Origin: an uncultured candidate division WPS-2 bacterium
GTDB taxonomy: Bacteria; Vulcanimicrobiota; Vulcanimicrobiia; Vulcanimicrobiales; Vulcanimicrobiaceae
Assembly (NCBI GenBank): GCA_937927945.1
Contig: CALEYW010000043.1
Coordinates: 1-64,000, forward strand
Length of the DNA: 64,000 nucleotides
Direction of reading: 5' to 3'
Each line of letters opens with the position of its first letter. The stretch's first letter is position 1. The translations under genes and the position numbers were made by a program. The notes under the pieces are model-generated. The model saw only the letters and a list, made by a program, of their open reading frames with translations. It had not been told where the DNA came from and made no database searches. Shown piece after piece: positions 53,619-62,656 of the stretch.

Positions 53619-54487
53619 GGGTGACGGTCGGCGAAGAACTCCCGCAGCGCCGCGTACGTCTGGTCCGGTGCTTCCTCGGCAAGGAAGTGGCCGCTCTCGA
53701 TCGGTTGACCGCGGACGTCGTCGGCCCAGTCGCGCCAGATGCCGAGGATGTCGTACCACTTGCCGACCTCGCCGCGCGCGCCCCACAGGGCGAGCAGCGG
53801 CGCGGCGATCTTCTTGTTGCCGCGATCGGCTTCGTCAAGCGCGAAATCGTACGTCGCGCCGGCGCGATAGTCTTCGCAGGATGCGTGGATCATCTCGGGC
53901 GCGGACGCGCAGCGCACGTACTCTTCCAGCGCTTCGGGGGCGAACGCCGTCTGCCGATTCGGCCGATTGGAATAGAAAAAGACCGGATCGGCACCGATCA
54001 GTTTTTCCGGCAGCGGGTACGGCTGGGCAAGAAAGAACCAATGCCAGTAGCCCAAGCCGAACTTCATGTCGGCGCGGCGGAAATGCTCGCCGGTCGGGAT
54101 GATGTCGAGCACGGCGATGCGCGTGATGCGTTCCGGATGATCGAGCGCGAGGCGGTACGCGACGCGGGCGCCGCGGTCGTGTCCGGCCACCGCGAAGCGC
54201 TCGAAGCCGAGCTTCGTCATCACCGCGACGCAATCGCGCGCCATCGCGCGCTTCGAGTACGGTTCGTGGTCTTCCGTGCTCGGGGGTTTCGAACTCTCGC
54301 CGTACCCGCGTAGATCCATCGCCACCACGGTGAATTCGCGCGCGAGCCGCGGCGCGATCAGATGCCACATCACGTGCGTCTGCGGATAACCGTGCAACAG
54401 CAAGAGCGGCGGGCCGCTGCCGCCGTGCCGAACGCGGATCGTCGCCTCGTCCGTCTCGATCCGCTCGAGCGTGAAACCGTCGAACAT
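53600..54487 (-). CDS. Alpha/beta hydrolase, fluoroacetate/haloacetate dehalogenase-like
   Basis: A 295-residue hydrolase that would release halide from haloacetates. Known residues of fluoroacetate dehalogenase are in place: nucleophile D104 (GHDRGAR), R105 and R108 that bind the carboxylate, D128 (LDIIP), the halide pocket H149-W150 (YWHWFF) and Y207 (DYRAG), and catalytic H267 (SGHF). Numbering matches the Burkholderia enzyme at five of these. Its last residues derive from a REP-like repeat. Confidence 0.87.
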   Translation of the reverse strand: MFDGFTLERIETDEATIRVRHGGSGPPLLLLHGYPQTHVMWHLIAPRLAREFTVVAMDLRGYGESSKPPSTEDHEPYSKRAMARDCVAVMTKLGFERFAVAGHDRGARVAYRLALDHPERITRIAVLDIIPTGEHFRRADMKFGLGYWHWFFLAQPYPLPEKLIGADPVFFYSNRPNRQTAFAPEALEEYVRCASAPEMIHASCEDYRAGATYDFALDEADRGNKKIAAPLLALWGARGEVGKWYDILGIWRDWADDVRGQPIESGHFLAEEAPDQTYAALREFFADRHPSTSSG

Positions 54488-54549
54488 CCATCGACGCGTA
54501 CCCGGTCCCGCCGGGAATCGCCTGCACGGCGCGGCGAACGTGGGCGACC

Positions 54550-55956
54550 GTGAAGCCGAAGGCCGAGCTCGGCATCTTTTACGTCGCGATGGTCAGCACC
54601 GCGGCCGGCTTCTCGGTGCGCAACCTGCCGAGCATCGCGGTCGAGGGCTGGCCGCTGATCTTCTGGTACGTGCTCGGGACGGCGCTCTTCTTGGCTCCGC
54701 TCGCGCTCACCGCGGCCGAATTGGCGTCGACGTGGCCGGAGGCGGGCGGCGTCTACGACTGGGTCGCCGAGGCGTTCGGCGAGCGGACCGGGTTCATGTC
54801 GGTCTGGTCGATCGTCGTGATCAACTTGCCATGGTATCCGACGGTGCTCGCGTTCGTCGCCGTCTCGCTCGCGTTCGGCTTCGATCCGGCGCTGCAGGAC
54901 AACCGCGCGTTCGTCGCCGGCGTGATGATCGTCGTTTTCTGGACGATCACGTTGATCGGCCTGGCCGGTCCGGCGGCCGCGGCGAGGTTCACCTCGTTCG
55001 GGACGCTGTTCGGTTCGGTCGTTCCGGCGCTCGTGCTGATCGTCGCCGGGATCGCATGGATCGCCGCGGGGAAGCACGTCGCGCTGCCGCCTTTTACGCT
55101 TGCGCGGCTGCTGCCGAGCTGGGACGCGGCGCAGCTCCCGTACGTCTCATCGCTGCTGCTCGCGTTCACCGGGATCGAGGTCTCGGGCTACTACGCGCTC
55201 TCCGTTCGCGATCCGCAGCGCAACTACCCGAAGGCGATGCTGCTCGCGCTCATCGCGATCGCGGGGTTGAGCATCTTCGCGACGCTGGCGATCGCGATCG
55301 CCGTTCCGGCCGGCCAGATCAGTCTGAGCGGCGGCGTCGTGCAGACCTTCGCGGTCATCTTCGGCGCGCTGCACATCGCGTGGGCGACGCCGATCCTCGC
55401 GCTGCTGACGGCGCTCGGCGCGCTCGCGCTGATGTGCGCCTGGCTCGTCGGCCCGCTGCTGAGCCTCACCGAAGTCGCACGCCACGGCCTCTTGCCGCCG
55501 GTATTCCGCACGCTCAGCGCACGGCAAGTCCCGGCCGCGGTCATGCTCTGGCAGGCGGTGACGATCACGATCATCGGCACCGCTTTCGCGTTGCTGCCGT
55601 CGGTGAACCAGGCGTATTGGATCCTCACCGCGACGACCACCGCGCTGCTCGGCTTCTACTACCTGCCGATCTTCGCGGCGGTGATCAAGCTGCGCTACAC
55701 GCAGCCGGAGAAGCCGCGTCCGTTCCGCGTCCCGGGCGGCACGCCCGGCGTGTGGATCGTCGCGGGCCTCGGATTCATCTCGACGGCGTTCGCCGTCCTC
55801 GTCGCGCTCGAACGCCCGAGCAACGTCACGTTCGTCTCGGACGGCGTTTACGTCGGAGCGATGCTCGTGCTCGCGCTGCTCTGGATGGCGCCGTGGGCCG
55901 TGTTCCTGGCCGTGCGAAAAACGTCGTGGCTCGCGGTCCGGCGCAAGGCCGAGTGA
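54550..55956 (+). CDS. APC-superfamily amino acid/amine permease
   Basis: A 468-residue protein with twelve membrane helices. FSVRNLPSIAVEGWPLIFWY and the TM6 block SSLLLAFTGIEVSGYYALSVRDPQRNYPKAM are typical of the glutamate:GABA antiporter/APC group. Substrate is unknown. GTG 54550 is divergent from the dehalogenase gene by 62 bases. Confidence 0.9.
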   Translation: MKPKAELGIFYVAMVSTAAGFSVRNLPSIAVEGWPLIFWYVLGTALFLAPLALTAAELASTWPEAGGVYDWVAEAFGERTGFMSVWSIVVINLPWYPTVLAFVAVSLAFGFDPALQDNRAFVAGVMIVVFWTITLIGLAGPAAAARFTSFGTLFGSVVPALVLIVAGIAWIAAGKHVALPPFTLARLLPSWDAAQLPYVSSLLLAFTGIEVSGYYALSVRDPQRNYPKAMLLALIAIAGLSIFATLAIAIAVPAGQISLSGGVVQTFAVIFGALHIAWATPILALLTALGALALMCAWLVGPLLSLTEVARHGLLPPVFRTLSARQVPAAVMLWQAVTITIIGTAFALLPSVNQAYWILTATTTALLGFYYLPIFAAVIKLRYTQPEKPRPFRVPGGTPGVWIVAGLGFISTAFAVLVALERPSNVTFVSDGVYVGAMLVLALLWMAPWAVFLAVRKTSWLAVRRKAE

Positions 55957-55974
55957 TCCGGCGAAGGGGCGCGG

Positions 55975-56253
55975 TCAGTCGGCCCCGATGTCCCAAAGCA
56001 TGCCGAGATCGCGTTTAGCGAAGGAGCGGAACGCGATCAGGGTCTCCGTCGCGGTGATCCCGGCATGCGCGGCGATGCGCTCGGTGACGAGGTCGCTGAG
56101 CTGCTCGTGCTCGCGCACGCGGACCATCGCGACCAGATCGTACGGGCCGGCGACGCTGTAGCACTCGGTCACGCCGTCGATCTGGAGCAGTTCCTCGGCC
56201 AGCGTACGGACGCGGCCGGGTTCGACGGTCAACAGGACGATCGCGGTGATCAC
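55975..56253 (-). CDS. Stand-alone Lrp/AsnC ligand-binding (RAM) domain protein
   Basis: A 92-residue protein equal to the C-terminal RAM domain of Lrp/AsnC regulators: ITAIVLLTVEPG, then VTECYSVAGPYDLVAMVRV and ITATETLIAFRS. There is no helix-turn-helix. Such domains assemble as ring-like oligomers that bind amino acids. GTG 56253 is the best start. It lies between the permease and the ligase gene on the opposite strand. Confidence 0.8.
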   Translation of the reverse strand: MITAIVLLTVEPGRVRTLAEELLQIDGVTECYSVAGPYDLVAMVRVREHEQLSDLVTERIAAHAGITATETLIAFRSFAKRDLGMLWDIGAD

Positions 56254-56365
56254 GCTCCCGCCTACCGCGAGGGCGGGGCTCCCACCTGCGTGGAGAGCGC
56301 GAGGCACGTTCCGCAACCGGGCGCGTCGAAGGCTGCCGCGTGCCGCCTGCCAGCGTCTTCCCTCC

Positions 56366-58099
56366 GTGATCGCGTTCGCCCGCACGTGCGCGACGATCGC
56401 GGCGACCGCGAGCAAGCTCGAGAAGATCGCGCTCGTCGGTGAGTACCTGCGCGGCCTCGACGACGGCGACCTCGCGCCCGCGACGCGCTTCTTCACCGGC
56501 AACCCCTTCCCACAGGCGCAGGAGCGCAGCCTCGCGGTGGGCGGCCGCACGATCGTCGACGCGGCCGCCGCAACGTGGGGCGTCGACGACGCCGCGCTCT
56601 CGGTCGCCTACCGCGCGACCGGCGACCTGGGTGCGGCGCTCGGCCCGTTCGTGCGGCCGTCGCACGACTTGGGCCTGTTCCGCGACGTGCTGACGCCGGC
56701 GCGGCTCTATGCGCTGCTGGTCGAGATCGCGGACGCGGCGGGCAAGAACGCGCAGAAACGTCGCCGGATCCTGTGCCAGCGAATCTTCTCGACCTGCACC
56801 GATCCGCTCGAAGCGACGTACGTCATCAAGATCATGACGGGCGAGCTGCGGATCGGTCTGCGTGAAGGTCTCGTCGTCGATGCGATCGCGCAGGCCTTCA
56901 CGCGCGACCCGCGCTCGGTTCGGCGCGCGGCGAGTGCCGCGGGCGACCTCGGCGAAGTGGCCCTCGCTGCCAAGCACGACGCTCTCGATCAGGTGACGAT
57001 CGGCTACCACGCGCCGGTGGCGTTCATGCTCGCGTCCCCTATCGCGTACGGTACGGAGTACAAGGAGCTCGTCGCCTCGACGTGGCTCGTCGACGACAAA
57101 TACGACGGCATCCGCGCGCAGGCGCACGTCACGCCCGAACGCACCTCGCTCTTCTCGCGTACGCTCAACGACGTCGCCGCGTCGTATCCCGAAGTCGTCG
57201 ACGCGCTGCGCGCGCTGCCCGGGTCGTGCGTTCTCGACGGCGAGCTCGTCGCGGTGCGCGACGGCCGCGTGCTGCCGTTCCGATTTCTGCAGGGACGCCT
57301 GCAGCGCAAAGAGGTCTCGCCGGAGCTGCTGCGCGAGGTGCCGGTTCGCTATGTCGCCTTCGACCTGCTCGCTCGCGACGAGGAGTTTCTGCTCGACGTT
57401 CCGCTTGCGGAGCGGCGCGCGCAGCTCGCCGAGCTGCTCGCCGCCGCGGGCAACGCGCTCGTCCATGCACCGTGGACGACGATCGAAGCGGGCACGACGG
57501 CCGAAATCGTGCACGATCGTTTCGAAGAGTCGCGCGCGCGCGGCAACGAGGGGCTCGTGTTCAAGCGCACCGACTCGCCGTATACGCCGGGCCGGCGCGG
57601 CAAGTCGTGGCTCAAGCTCAAGCGCGAGCTTGCGACGCTGGGCTGCGTCGTCGTCGCCGTCGAGCGCGGGCACGGCCGCCGCGTCAACGTCCTCTCAGAT
57701 TACACGTTCGCCGTCCGCGAAAACGGTGGGCTCGCCGTGATCGGGAAAGCGTACAGCGGCTTGACCGACGTCGAGATCGCCGAGATGACAACGTGGTTCG
57801 AAGCGCACCGACTGCCGCCGGACGAGGCCCGCGCCGCGTACGAGCGGCTCGACCTCAAGCGGCGCGAGACCCTGGTCGAGCCGAAGATCGTCGTCGAGAT
57901 CGCGTTCGACATCATTCAGCGCAGCGACATACACGCGAGCGGCTATGCGCTGCGCTTCCCGCGCATCGTGCGGCTGCGCCCGGACAAGCGGCCCGAAGAG
58001 GCCGATGCGCTCGAGCGCGTGGCGGAGATCTATGCCGAGATGTTAGCCCGCGAGGGGATCGAGACCGCAACGGACTCCTTAGCTGCCGATCGTATTTAG
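56366..58099 (+). CDS. ATP-dependent DNA ligase
   Basis: A 577-residue ligase with N-terminal DNA-binding domain (about 1-200), adenylation domain with the catalytic K245 in DDKYDGIRAQ, the DGELVA and EGLVFK motifs, and a C-terminal OB domain ending LRFPRIVRLRPDK. It seals nicks using ATP and is larger than LigD-type domains. The partner exonuclease gene at 52572 suggests a shared repair role. GTG 56366 chosen. Confidence 0.94.
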   Translation: MIAFARTCATIAATASKLEKIALVGEYLRGLDDGDLAPATRFFTGNPFPQAQERSLAVGGRTIVDAAAATWGVDDAALSVAYRATGDLGAALGPFVRPSHDLGLFRDVLTPARLYALLVEIADAAGKNAQKRRRILCQRIFSTCTDPLEATYVIKIMTGELRIGLREGLVVDAIAQAFTRDPRSVRRAASAAGDLGEVALAAKHDALDQVTIGYHAPVAFMLASPIAYGTEYKELVASTWLVDDKYDGIRAQAHVTPERTSLFSRTLNDVAASYPEVVDALRALPGSCVLDGELVAVRDGRVLPFRFLQGRLQRKEVSPELLREVPVRYVAFDLLARDEEFLLDVPLAERRAQLAELLAAAGNALVHAPWTTIEAGTTAEIVHDRFEESRARGNEGLVFKRTDSPYTPGRRGKSWLKLKRELATLGCVVVAVERGHGRRVNVLSDYTFAVRENGGLAVIGKAYSGLTDVEIAEMTTWFEAHRLPPDEARAAYERLDLKRRETLVEPKIVVEIAFDIIQRSDIHASGYALRFPRIVRLRPDKRPEEADALERVAEIYAEMLAREGIETATDSLAADRI

Positions 58100-58126
58100 T
58101 GAGGCAAGAACACGTGTGCGAAAGTA

Positions 58127-58657
58127 TTACACCGATTTGAAAGAGCTCACGGTGGAGTCTCCTTTGGCCGACGCACTGGGAATGTGGTCGGCAGGTTCCT
58201 CCCGATCTCCGTCGTCGCGGCTGTGCACGACGGATGTCCCCACGTAGAGCCCGAGTCCGCCGCCGAAGACGTTGATTCCGCCGACGCGCTTGCCGACGAG
58301 CGAGTCCGCCGGCGTACCATACCGATCGGCATCGCCTTCGTAGGCGACGCCGGCGTTGACCGGATTCGACGCCTGCAACCCGAACAGCGATCCGTCCGGC
58401 TGCGTCGCCGCGTACAGATTTGCCGTCGACAACGCGAACGTATCGAGGCTCAGCGCGTTCGCCGTGTTCGCCTTCTGCGCCGAAATGAGCCGGCTGGCAG
58501 GCCACTGGTCGCCCTCTGTCTCTCCGGAATAGGCGATCGCTACGACGATCCCGCTCCGATCGACGACACTGCAACGGCGAATCGCTAAAGCGAAGGCACT
58601 GTTACGTAATTCTGACTCAACGGTAGCCGCAATCTCTGCCCGCGTAGGATTTTCAAG
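58127..58657 (-). pseudogene. HbpS/GlcG-family haem-binding protein remnant
   Basis: The open frame runs from an in-frame TGA at 58658-58660 and has no ATG, GTG or TTG before TTG 58432. Family sequence is present throughout: TRAEIAATVESEL, CSVVDRSGIVVAIAYSG, SLFGLQASNPV, GTPADSLVG and GGINVFGGGLGLY. After that block the usual VSGDxSCADH ending is missing, and another frame contains degraded matching sequence. It is a gene that lost both its start and its end. Confidence 0.7.
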
Positions 58658-58740
58658 TCAAAGCCGCTTTTCCCAAACGTTCGCGCAAATTACCGGCGTC
58701 ACGCCTTCAGCGTACCGCGACCACGGCACACTTCGCAGCC

Positions 58741-59050
58741 ATGTGGGTGATCTGACGCCGCCGATTCTGGACGGATTAGGTCGATTTCGCGGGCGCCGGT
58801 CCCGGTGAGCCGATGGGGAACGATGCGAGACTCGGTGAACGCCCGCCGGTTCTGGCGCAACGTCCACTGGTCTCCCCGCGCCGCCGGCGATGAACGCGTA
58901 CGCGCCGGCCGAGAAGACACTCTTCGCCACCGCTTCGCGCAAGTCGAAGTCGTCGATGTCGAGCGCTTTGTGGGGACCCGGTAGACGCGATTGGGCAAAC
59001 GCGGCAGCGCGGTTCGCGACATGCGGCAACAGCCACCGCGGCACTTGCAC
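58741..59050 (-). pseudogene. FMN-dependent alpha-hydroxy acid oxidase, N-terminal remnant with frameshift
   Basis: One frame gives IDDFDLREAVAKSVFSAGAY plus the following FIAGGAG; after a frameshift near 58873 a second frame gives DQWTLRQNRRAFTESRIVP. Joined, they match the N-terminus of lactate/glycolate oxidases. The remaining 280 or so residues, with the FMN and catalytic His sites, are absent. It lies directly upstream of the GlcG-like remnant. Confidence 0.6.
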
Positions 59051-59093
59051 CGCCGATGAAACTACGTCGCGTCCGCTCGATTCGGATGCGGTT

Positions 59094-59366
59094 TTAACTT
59101 CCGCCGTCGCCGGAACGCGCCGGCATCAGGACGCGCAATTCCCGTTGCTGCCGGATCGCTTCCTCACCGGCCGAAGTACCGGATCGTTCGATGGTGATGG
59201 CCTGCTGCTCGTGCCCGTGACGTCGCGACGGTGTGTCTGCGACCGGACCCAAGCGGGGTGCCGCGCTGCGGGCGCTGGGGGCGGATTGGTCGGACTGCGC
59301 GGACGCGGCGGCGACGGTACTTCCGAAGGCGACGGCGAGGGCGAATGACCTGATGAGCGTGTTCAC
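59094..59366 (-). CDS. Small exported protein of unknown function
   Basis: A 90-residue protein from GTG 59366 (GGAAGGA just upstream) with a signal peptide (NTLIRSFALAVAFGSTVAAASAQ, cleavage after ASA). The mature part is polar, Ser/Arg-rich and low complexity, with no motif I recognise. It lies between the two pseudogenes and the MFS gene. Confidence 0.5.
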   Translation of the reverse strand: MNTLIRSFALAVAFGSTVAAASAQSDQSAPSARSAAPRLGPVADTPSRRHGHEQQAITIERSGTSAGEEAIRQQRELRVLMPARSGDGGS

Positions 59367-59480
59367 GTTTTCCTTCCGTAACGAGACGCGCAAGTCGCGC
59401 TCTCGCAGAGCTTGTATTCTGCCACCGCGAAGGCTCGTTGTCTCTAAACGATCTTTTGCTCGAGACGGACAATGCAATCG

Positions 59481-61064
59481 TTAGCCGCCGTCGCCGGAGA
59501 GCCGCATCAGCGAGAACTTCGCGCGGAAGGCCGGCCGGGTCAATGCGACGACGGGCAGCGCGACCAGCGCGGCAAACACGAACATGCGTATCTCGTCAGC
59601 GTAGGCCAATGCGGCAGCTTGCTGCGCGACGAGTGCTGCCAGCTGCGCGGGGCCCTCGTGCGCGAGCGTGGCGGTGACGGCGGCGGATTCGGGCGTCACG
59701 CTCCCGGCGAGCTCGGTTTGCCAGATCGCCGCGTGGTGGTCGAAGAGCGTCGAACCGAGCGCCGTCGCGACCAGCGTCCCGCCGAGGGTGAAGAGTTTGT
59801 AGAAGACGGTGGCCGAGGCGATCCGTTCGTCGGGGACCGGCCCGAAGACCAGACCCGGAACCGTTTGGGTGAGCACACCCAACCCGAGCGAGAGCAGCAG
59901 CGAGTCGAAGACGAGCGCGGCGAGATCGCTCCCGATCGTCGTCTCGAGCGAGACCCGCCAATATGCGATCGCTACGACGATCAGCCCGGCCGCCAGGAAG
60001 AGCCGAGGATCGACCAGACGCTTCGCATTCGCCACGCCGATCGCCGTCACGACCGCGATCAGGACGACGAGCCGCAGCGCGAGCAGCTCGCCGGCGAGCG
60101 TCGGCGTGAAGCCGAGCGTCGTCTGCGCGTAGGCGAGCAGCACGGTCGAGCCGTACGTGAAGAAGCCGTTGAATCCGGCGAGGACGTCCCCGACGATGTG
60201 GTTGTGGGTGCGGAGCACGCGCCAGTCGATGAGCGGATGTCCTGTGAGGCGCAGTTGCCAAACCGCGACGATCGCGCTTCCGGCGAGTGCGGCGAGGAGG
60301 ACGAGCGCGATGTGCGGCGCGTCGAACCAGGCGAAGCGCTCGCCTTGGACCGCCAGGTACTCCAGGCACAGCGCCGTCGCGGCGACGGCGGCCAAGCCGA
60401 ACCCGTCGAACGGGAGCGCGTAGCGTTCGGGTTCGTCCGCCGGCACGACCAACACGGCCAGCGCGGTCGCGGCCGCGAGCACGAACGCCGTGCCCAGGAA
60501 GAATGCCGTGCTGGTTGCCTGATCGACGGCGATCCCCGCCAGAAGCGGGGCGAGGTTTTGCCCGCTCAGCGAGCTCGCCGAGAGCAGGATGAACGTATAA
60601 GCCCAGAACGCGCGCGGAAAGACGGCGCACATCAGCACGACGGCGACGGCGTAGGTCGTGCCTTGAAAGAGCTGGGCCAGGGTGTGGGCGGCCAGGAAAG
60701 TCGTGTAATCGCCGGTCACGCCGCTCACCGCCGTGCAGAACGCGAAGCCAGCCGAGGTCGCGAGGATCGTCGTGCGACGTCCGAAGCGTTCCAGCAGCCG
60801 CACGGTCGCGACGACGCCGGTGATGTAGGCGGCGCCCCCCGCGATGACGAGCCAGGAACCGGCGTCGACGTCGGCGGCGAGCACGCCCCGCACGAACGGT
60901 GTCACCGTGCCGAAACCGACCGTCGCGCTCTGGTCGGCCAAGATGCACAGCATCGCGACCGCGAGGATGCCCAGCCGTGGGCGCAACGCGGCGCGAGCGA
61001 CCTCGACGGAGACCTGCGGGTGGACTTGGGAGCGGCGAGACGGCGCACGGACGGCCTGAAGCAT
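59481..61064 (-). CDS. MFS drug exporter, DHA2 (14-TM) family
   Basis: A 527-residue exporter with 14 membrane helices. The first helix region LGILAVAMLCILADQSAT, loop RFGRRTTI (motif A) and VPADEPERY between the two halves fit EmrB/QacA-type DHA2 proteins. Substrate unknown. Its start is divergent from the LysR gene, which probably regulates it. Confidence 0.92.
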   Translation of the reverse strand: MLQAVRAPSRRSQVHPQVSVEVARAALRPRLGILAVAMLCILADQSATVGFGTVTPFVRGVLAADVDAGSWLVIAGGAAYITGVVATVRLLERFGRRTTILATSAGFAFCTAVSGVTGDYTTFLAAHTLAQLFQGTTYAVAVVLMCAVFPRAFWAYTFILLSASSLSGQNLAPLLAGIAVDQATSTAFFLGTAFVLAAATALAVLVVPADEPERYALPFDGFGLAAVAATALCLEYLAVQGERFAWFDAPHIALVLLAALAGSAIVAVWQLRLTGHPLIDWRVLRTHNHIVGDVLAGFNGFFTYGSTVLLAYAQTTLGFTPTLAGELLALRLVVLIAVVTAIGVANAKRLVDPRLFLAAGLIVVAIAYWRVSLETTIGSDLAALVFDSLLLSLGLGVLTQTVPGLVFGPVPDERIASATVFYKLFTLGGTLVATALGSTLFDHHAAIWQTELAGSVTPESAAVTATLAHEGPAQLAALVAQQAAALAYADEIRMFVFAALVALPVVALTRPAFRAKFSLMRLSGDGG

Positions 61065-61142
61065 CGGAACGATCGTAGGCGCTCGTCTTTCAGACGTCCA
61101 ATATCTGTTTTAGCTGACTCTCAGACGTATGAGGTCTTATCG
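61065..61142. promoter_or_regulatory. MFS-lysR divergent control region
   Basis: TCAGACGT occurs at 61090-61097 and 61121-61128, 31 bases apart. LysR proteins usually bind such spaced sites between divergent genes. No clear -10 boxes can be assigned. Confidence 0.45.
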
Positions 61143-62057
61143 TTGGAACTGCGGCACCTGCGCTACTTCCTCGCCGTGGCCGAGCACTTGAACTTCGGAC
61201 GGGCCGCCGAGGCGCTGAACACCGCGCAACCGTCGCTCAGCCACCAGATCCTGCAACTCGAGCGGGAGCTCGGCGTGCGGCTGTTCGAGCGCACGAAGCG
61301 ACACGTCGCGCTCACCGAAGAAGGCCGGCTATTCGCGCCCGAGGCGCGCGCGCTGATCGAACGCGCCGCATCGCTCTCCGAGACGATGCGCGGCGCCGCG
61401 GCGTCGCCCCGCGGTCCGCTGCAGATCGGTTCGATCACGGCCTCGACGATGGGTGTTCTCCCGCGCGTCCTCCCCAGCTTCCACGAGCGCTTCCCGCTCG
61501 TGCGCTTCAGCGTCGAGACGCTCCCGATCGACGAGCAGGTGCGCGCGCTGATCGAGCGGCGCATCGACGTCGGGATTCTGCGGCTCCCGGTCGTCGACGA
61601 GCGGCTCGGGACCGCGCCGATCGCGAAGGAGTCGCTCTATCTTGCACTTTCGCGCGACCATCCGCTCGCGTCAGGTGCGTCGATCCCGCTGCGCGCGCTC
61701 GCCGGTTCGACGCTGATCACGATGCGCTTGGAGCGCGCCGGCGGCTTCTACGACCAGATCTTCGCGCGTCTCCGGCGCCACCGCGTGCGCATCGCCTCGA
61801 CCATCGAAACGCCGGACATCGAGACGTGCATCTCCCTGGTCGCGTGCGGCCTCGGAGTCGCGATCGTCTCGTCGATCATGCGCGCGTTTCAGATCGAAGG
61901 GATCGCCTACCGTCCGCTCTCGCCAAGCACGACGATCGAGACGCTCGCGATCGCCTGGCGGCGAGAGCGCTCCAGCACTCCGGCCGTCCGCGCGTTCGTC
62001 GAACACGTTCGCGACGCGCAGCTCACGTTCGGGACGGACTACCACGAGAGCGAGTGA
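61143..62057 (+). CDS. LysR-family transcriptional regulator
   Basis: A 304-residue regulator: helix-turn-helix ELRHLRYFLAVAEHLNFGRAAEALNTAQPSLSHQILQLERELGVRLFERT, then a periplasmic-binding-type effector domain. It starts at TTG 61143 with GAGG 8 bases before. LysR proteins of this kind usually activate a divergent gene, here the MFS exporter. Confidence 0.93.
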   Translation: MELRHLRYFLAVAEHLNFGRAAEALNTAQPSLSHQILQLERELGVRLFERTKRHVALTEEGRLFAPEARALIERAASLSETMRGAAASPRGPLQIGSITASTMGVLPRVLPSFHERFPLVRFSVETLPIDEQVRALIERRIDVGILRLPVVDERLGTAPIAKESLYLALSRDHPLASGASIPLRALAGSTLITMRLERAGGFYDQIFARLRRHRVRIASTIETPDIETCISLVACGLGVAIVSSIMRAFQIEGIAYRPLSPSTTIETLAIAWRRERSSTPAVRAFVEHVRDAQLTFGTDYHESE

Positions 62058-62109
62058 CCCGAGCGTTCACTCTGCGGGCCGCCGCACTCCGCGCGGTGAA
62101 GATACTGCG

Positions 62110-62646
62110 ATGGCATCATCACGCGGGCCCCGCGTCGGCGAACACGTTCCCGCCGAGGTCGCGGCGCTGTCCGCCCCGCTCCCGGCGCTCGTCGTCTGGC
62201 TACGGCACGTCGGTTGAACGTTTTTCCCTGAAGCGCTCGCGCAGTTGCGCGAGTCCGGCTACGACCCCGCGCAGCACGAGTTCAGCGTTCGCTTCGTCAC
62301 GATCGGTCCGCAGGAAAAAGCCGAAGAATTCTGCGGGCAACACGGGATGGCCGCGTACTGCATCGGCGACGTCGACAAGCGAACGTACGCGGCGATGGGC
62401 CTTGAGCAGTTCAACCTCCTGCGGCTGTTCACGGACCCGGCGCTGAAAAAGCGGCGGGCGGAGAACAAGGCCGCCGGATTTTCGCAGAATTGGGCCGCCA
62501 CGAAACTCAAGGACGGCGCGCAGCTGCCGGGCGCGGCGATCGTTGACGCCGGCGGAACGATCAGGTGGCTCCACCGCGGCGCGCACCCCGGCGATCTCCC
62601 GCCGGTCGGCGAGATGCTCGAGCGGGCGCGCGAGTTGATCGGCTAA
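62110..62646 (+). CDS. AhpC/TSA-family (Prx-like) protein, candidate selenoprotein with TGA at codon 36
   Basis: From ATG 62110 the frame reads a normal AhpC-TSA_2-type N-terminus (LPALVVWLRHVG), then TGA at 62215-62217, then TFFPEALAQLR and a full-length thioredoxin-fold C-terminus (CIGDVDKRTYAAMGL, QLPGAAIVDAGGTIRWLHRG) to 62646, with no other interruption (178 residues). Family members have HFGCxFCRE at this place, so the TGA sits on the first redox Cys; the second Cys is Phe. A hairpin follows at SECIS distance. Selenocysteine read-through is likely but unproven; a nonsense mutation is the alternative. Confidence 0.65.
62236..62253 (+). promoter_or_regulatory. Candidate bacterial SECIS stem-loop
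   Basis: CTCGCGC (62236-62242) pairs perfectly with GCGCGAG (62247-62253) around the loop AGTT. The loop G is 27 bases after the TGA, within the 16-37 base range used for bacterial SECIS elements, and falls at loop position 2 as in known examples. GC-rich sequence makes chance hairpins common. Confidence 0.45.
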
Positions 62647-62656
62647 CTCCGATCGA

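Noticed and set aside
59472..61142. Plus-strand frame before lysR
   Set aside because: It is antisense to the MFS gene and has no protein character.
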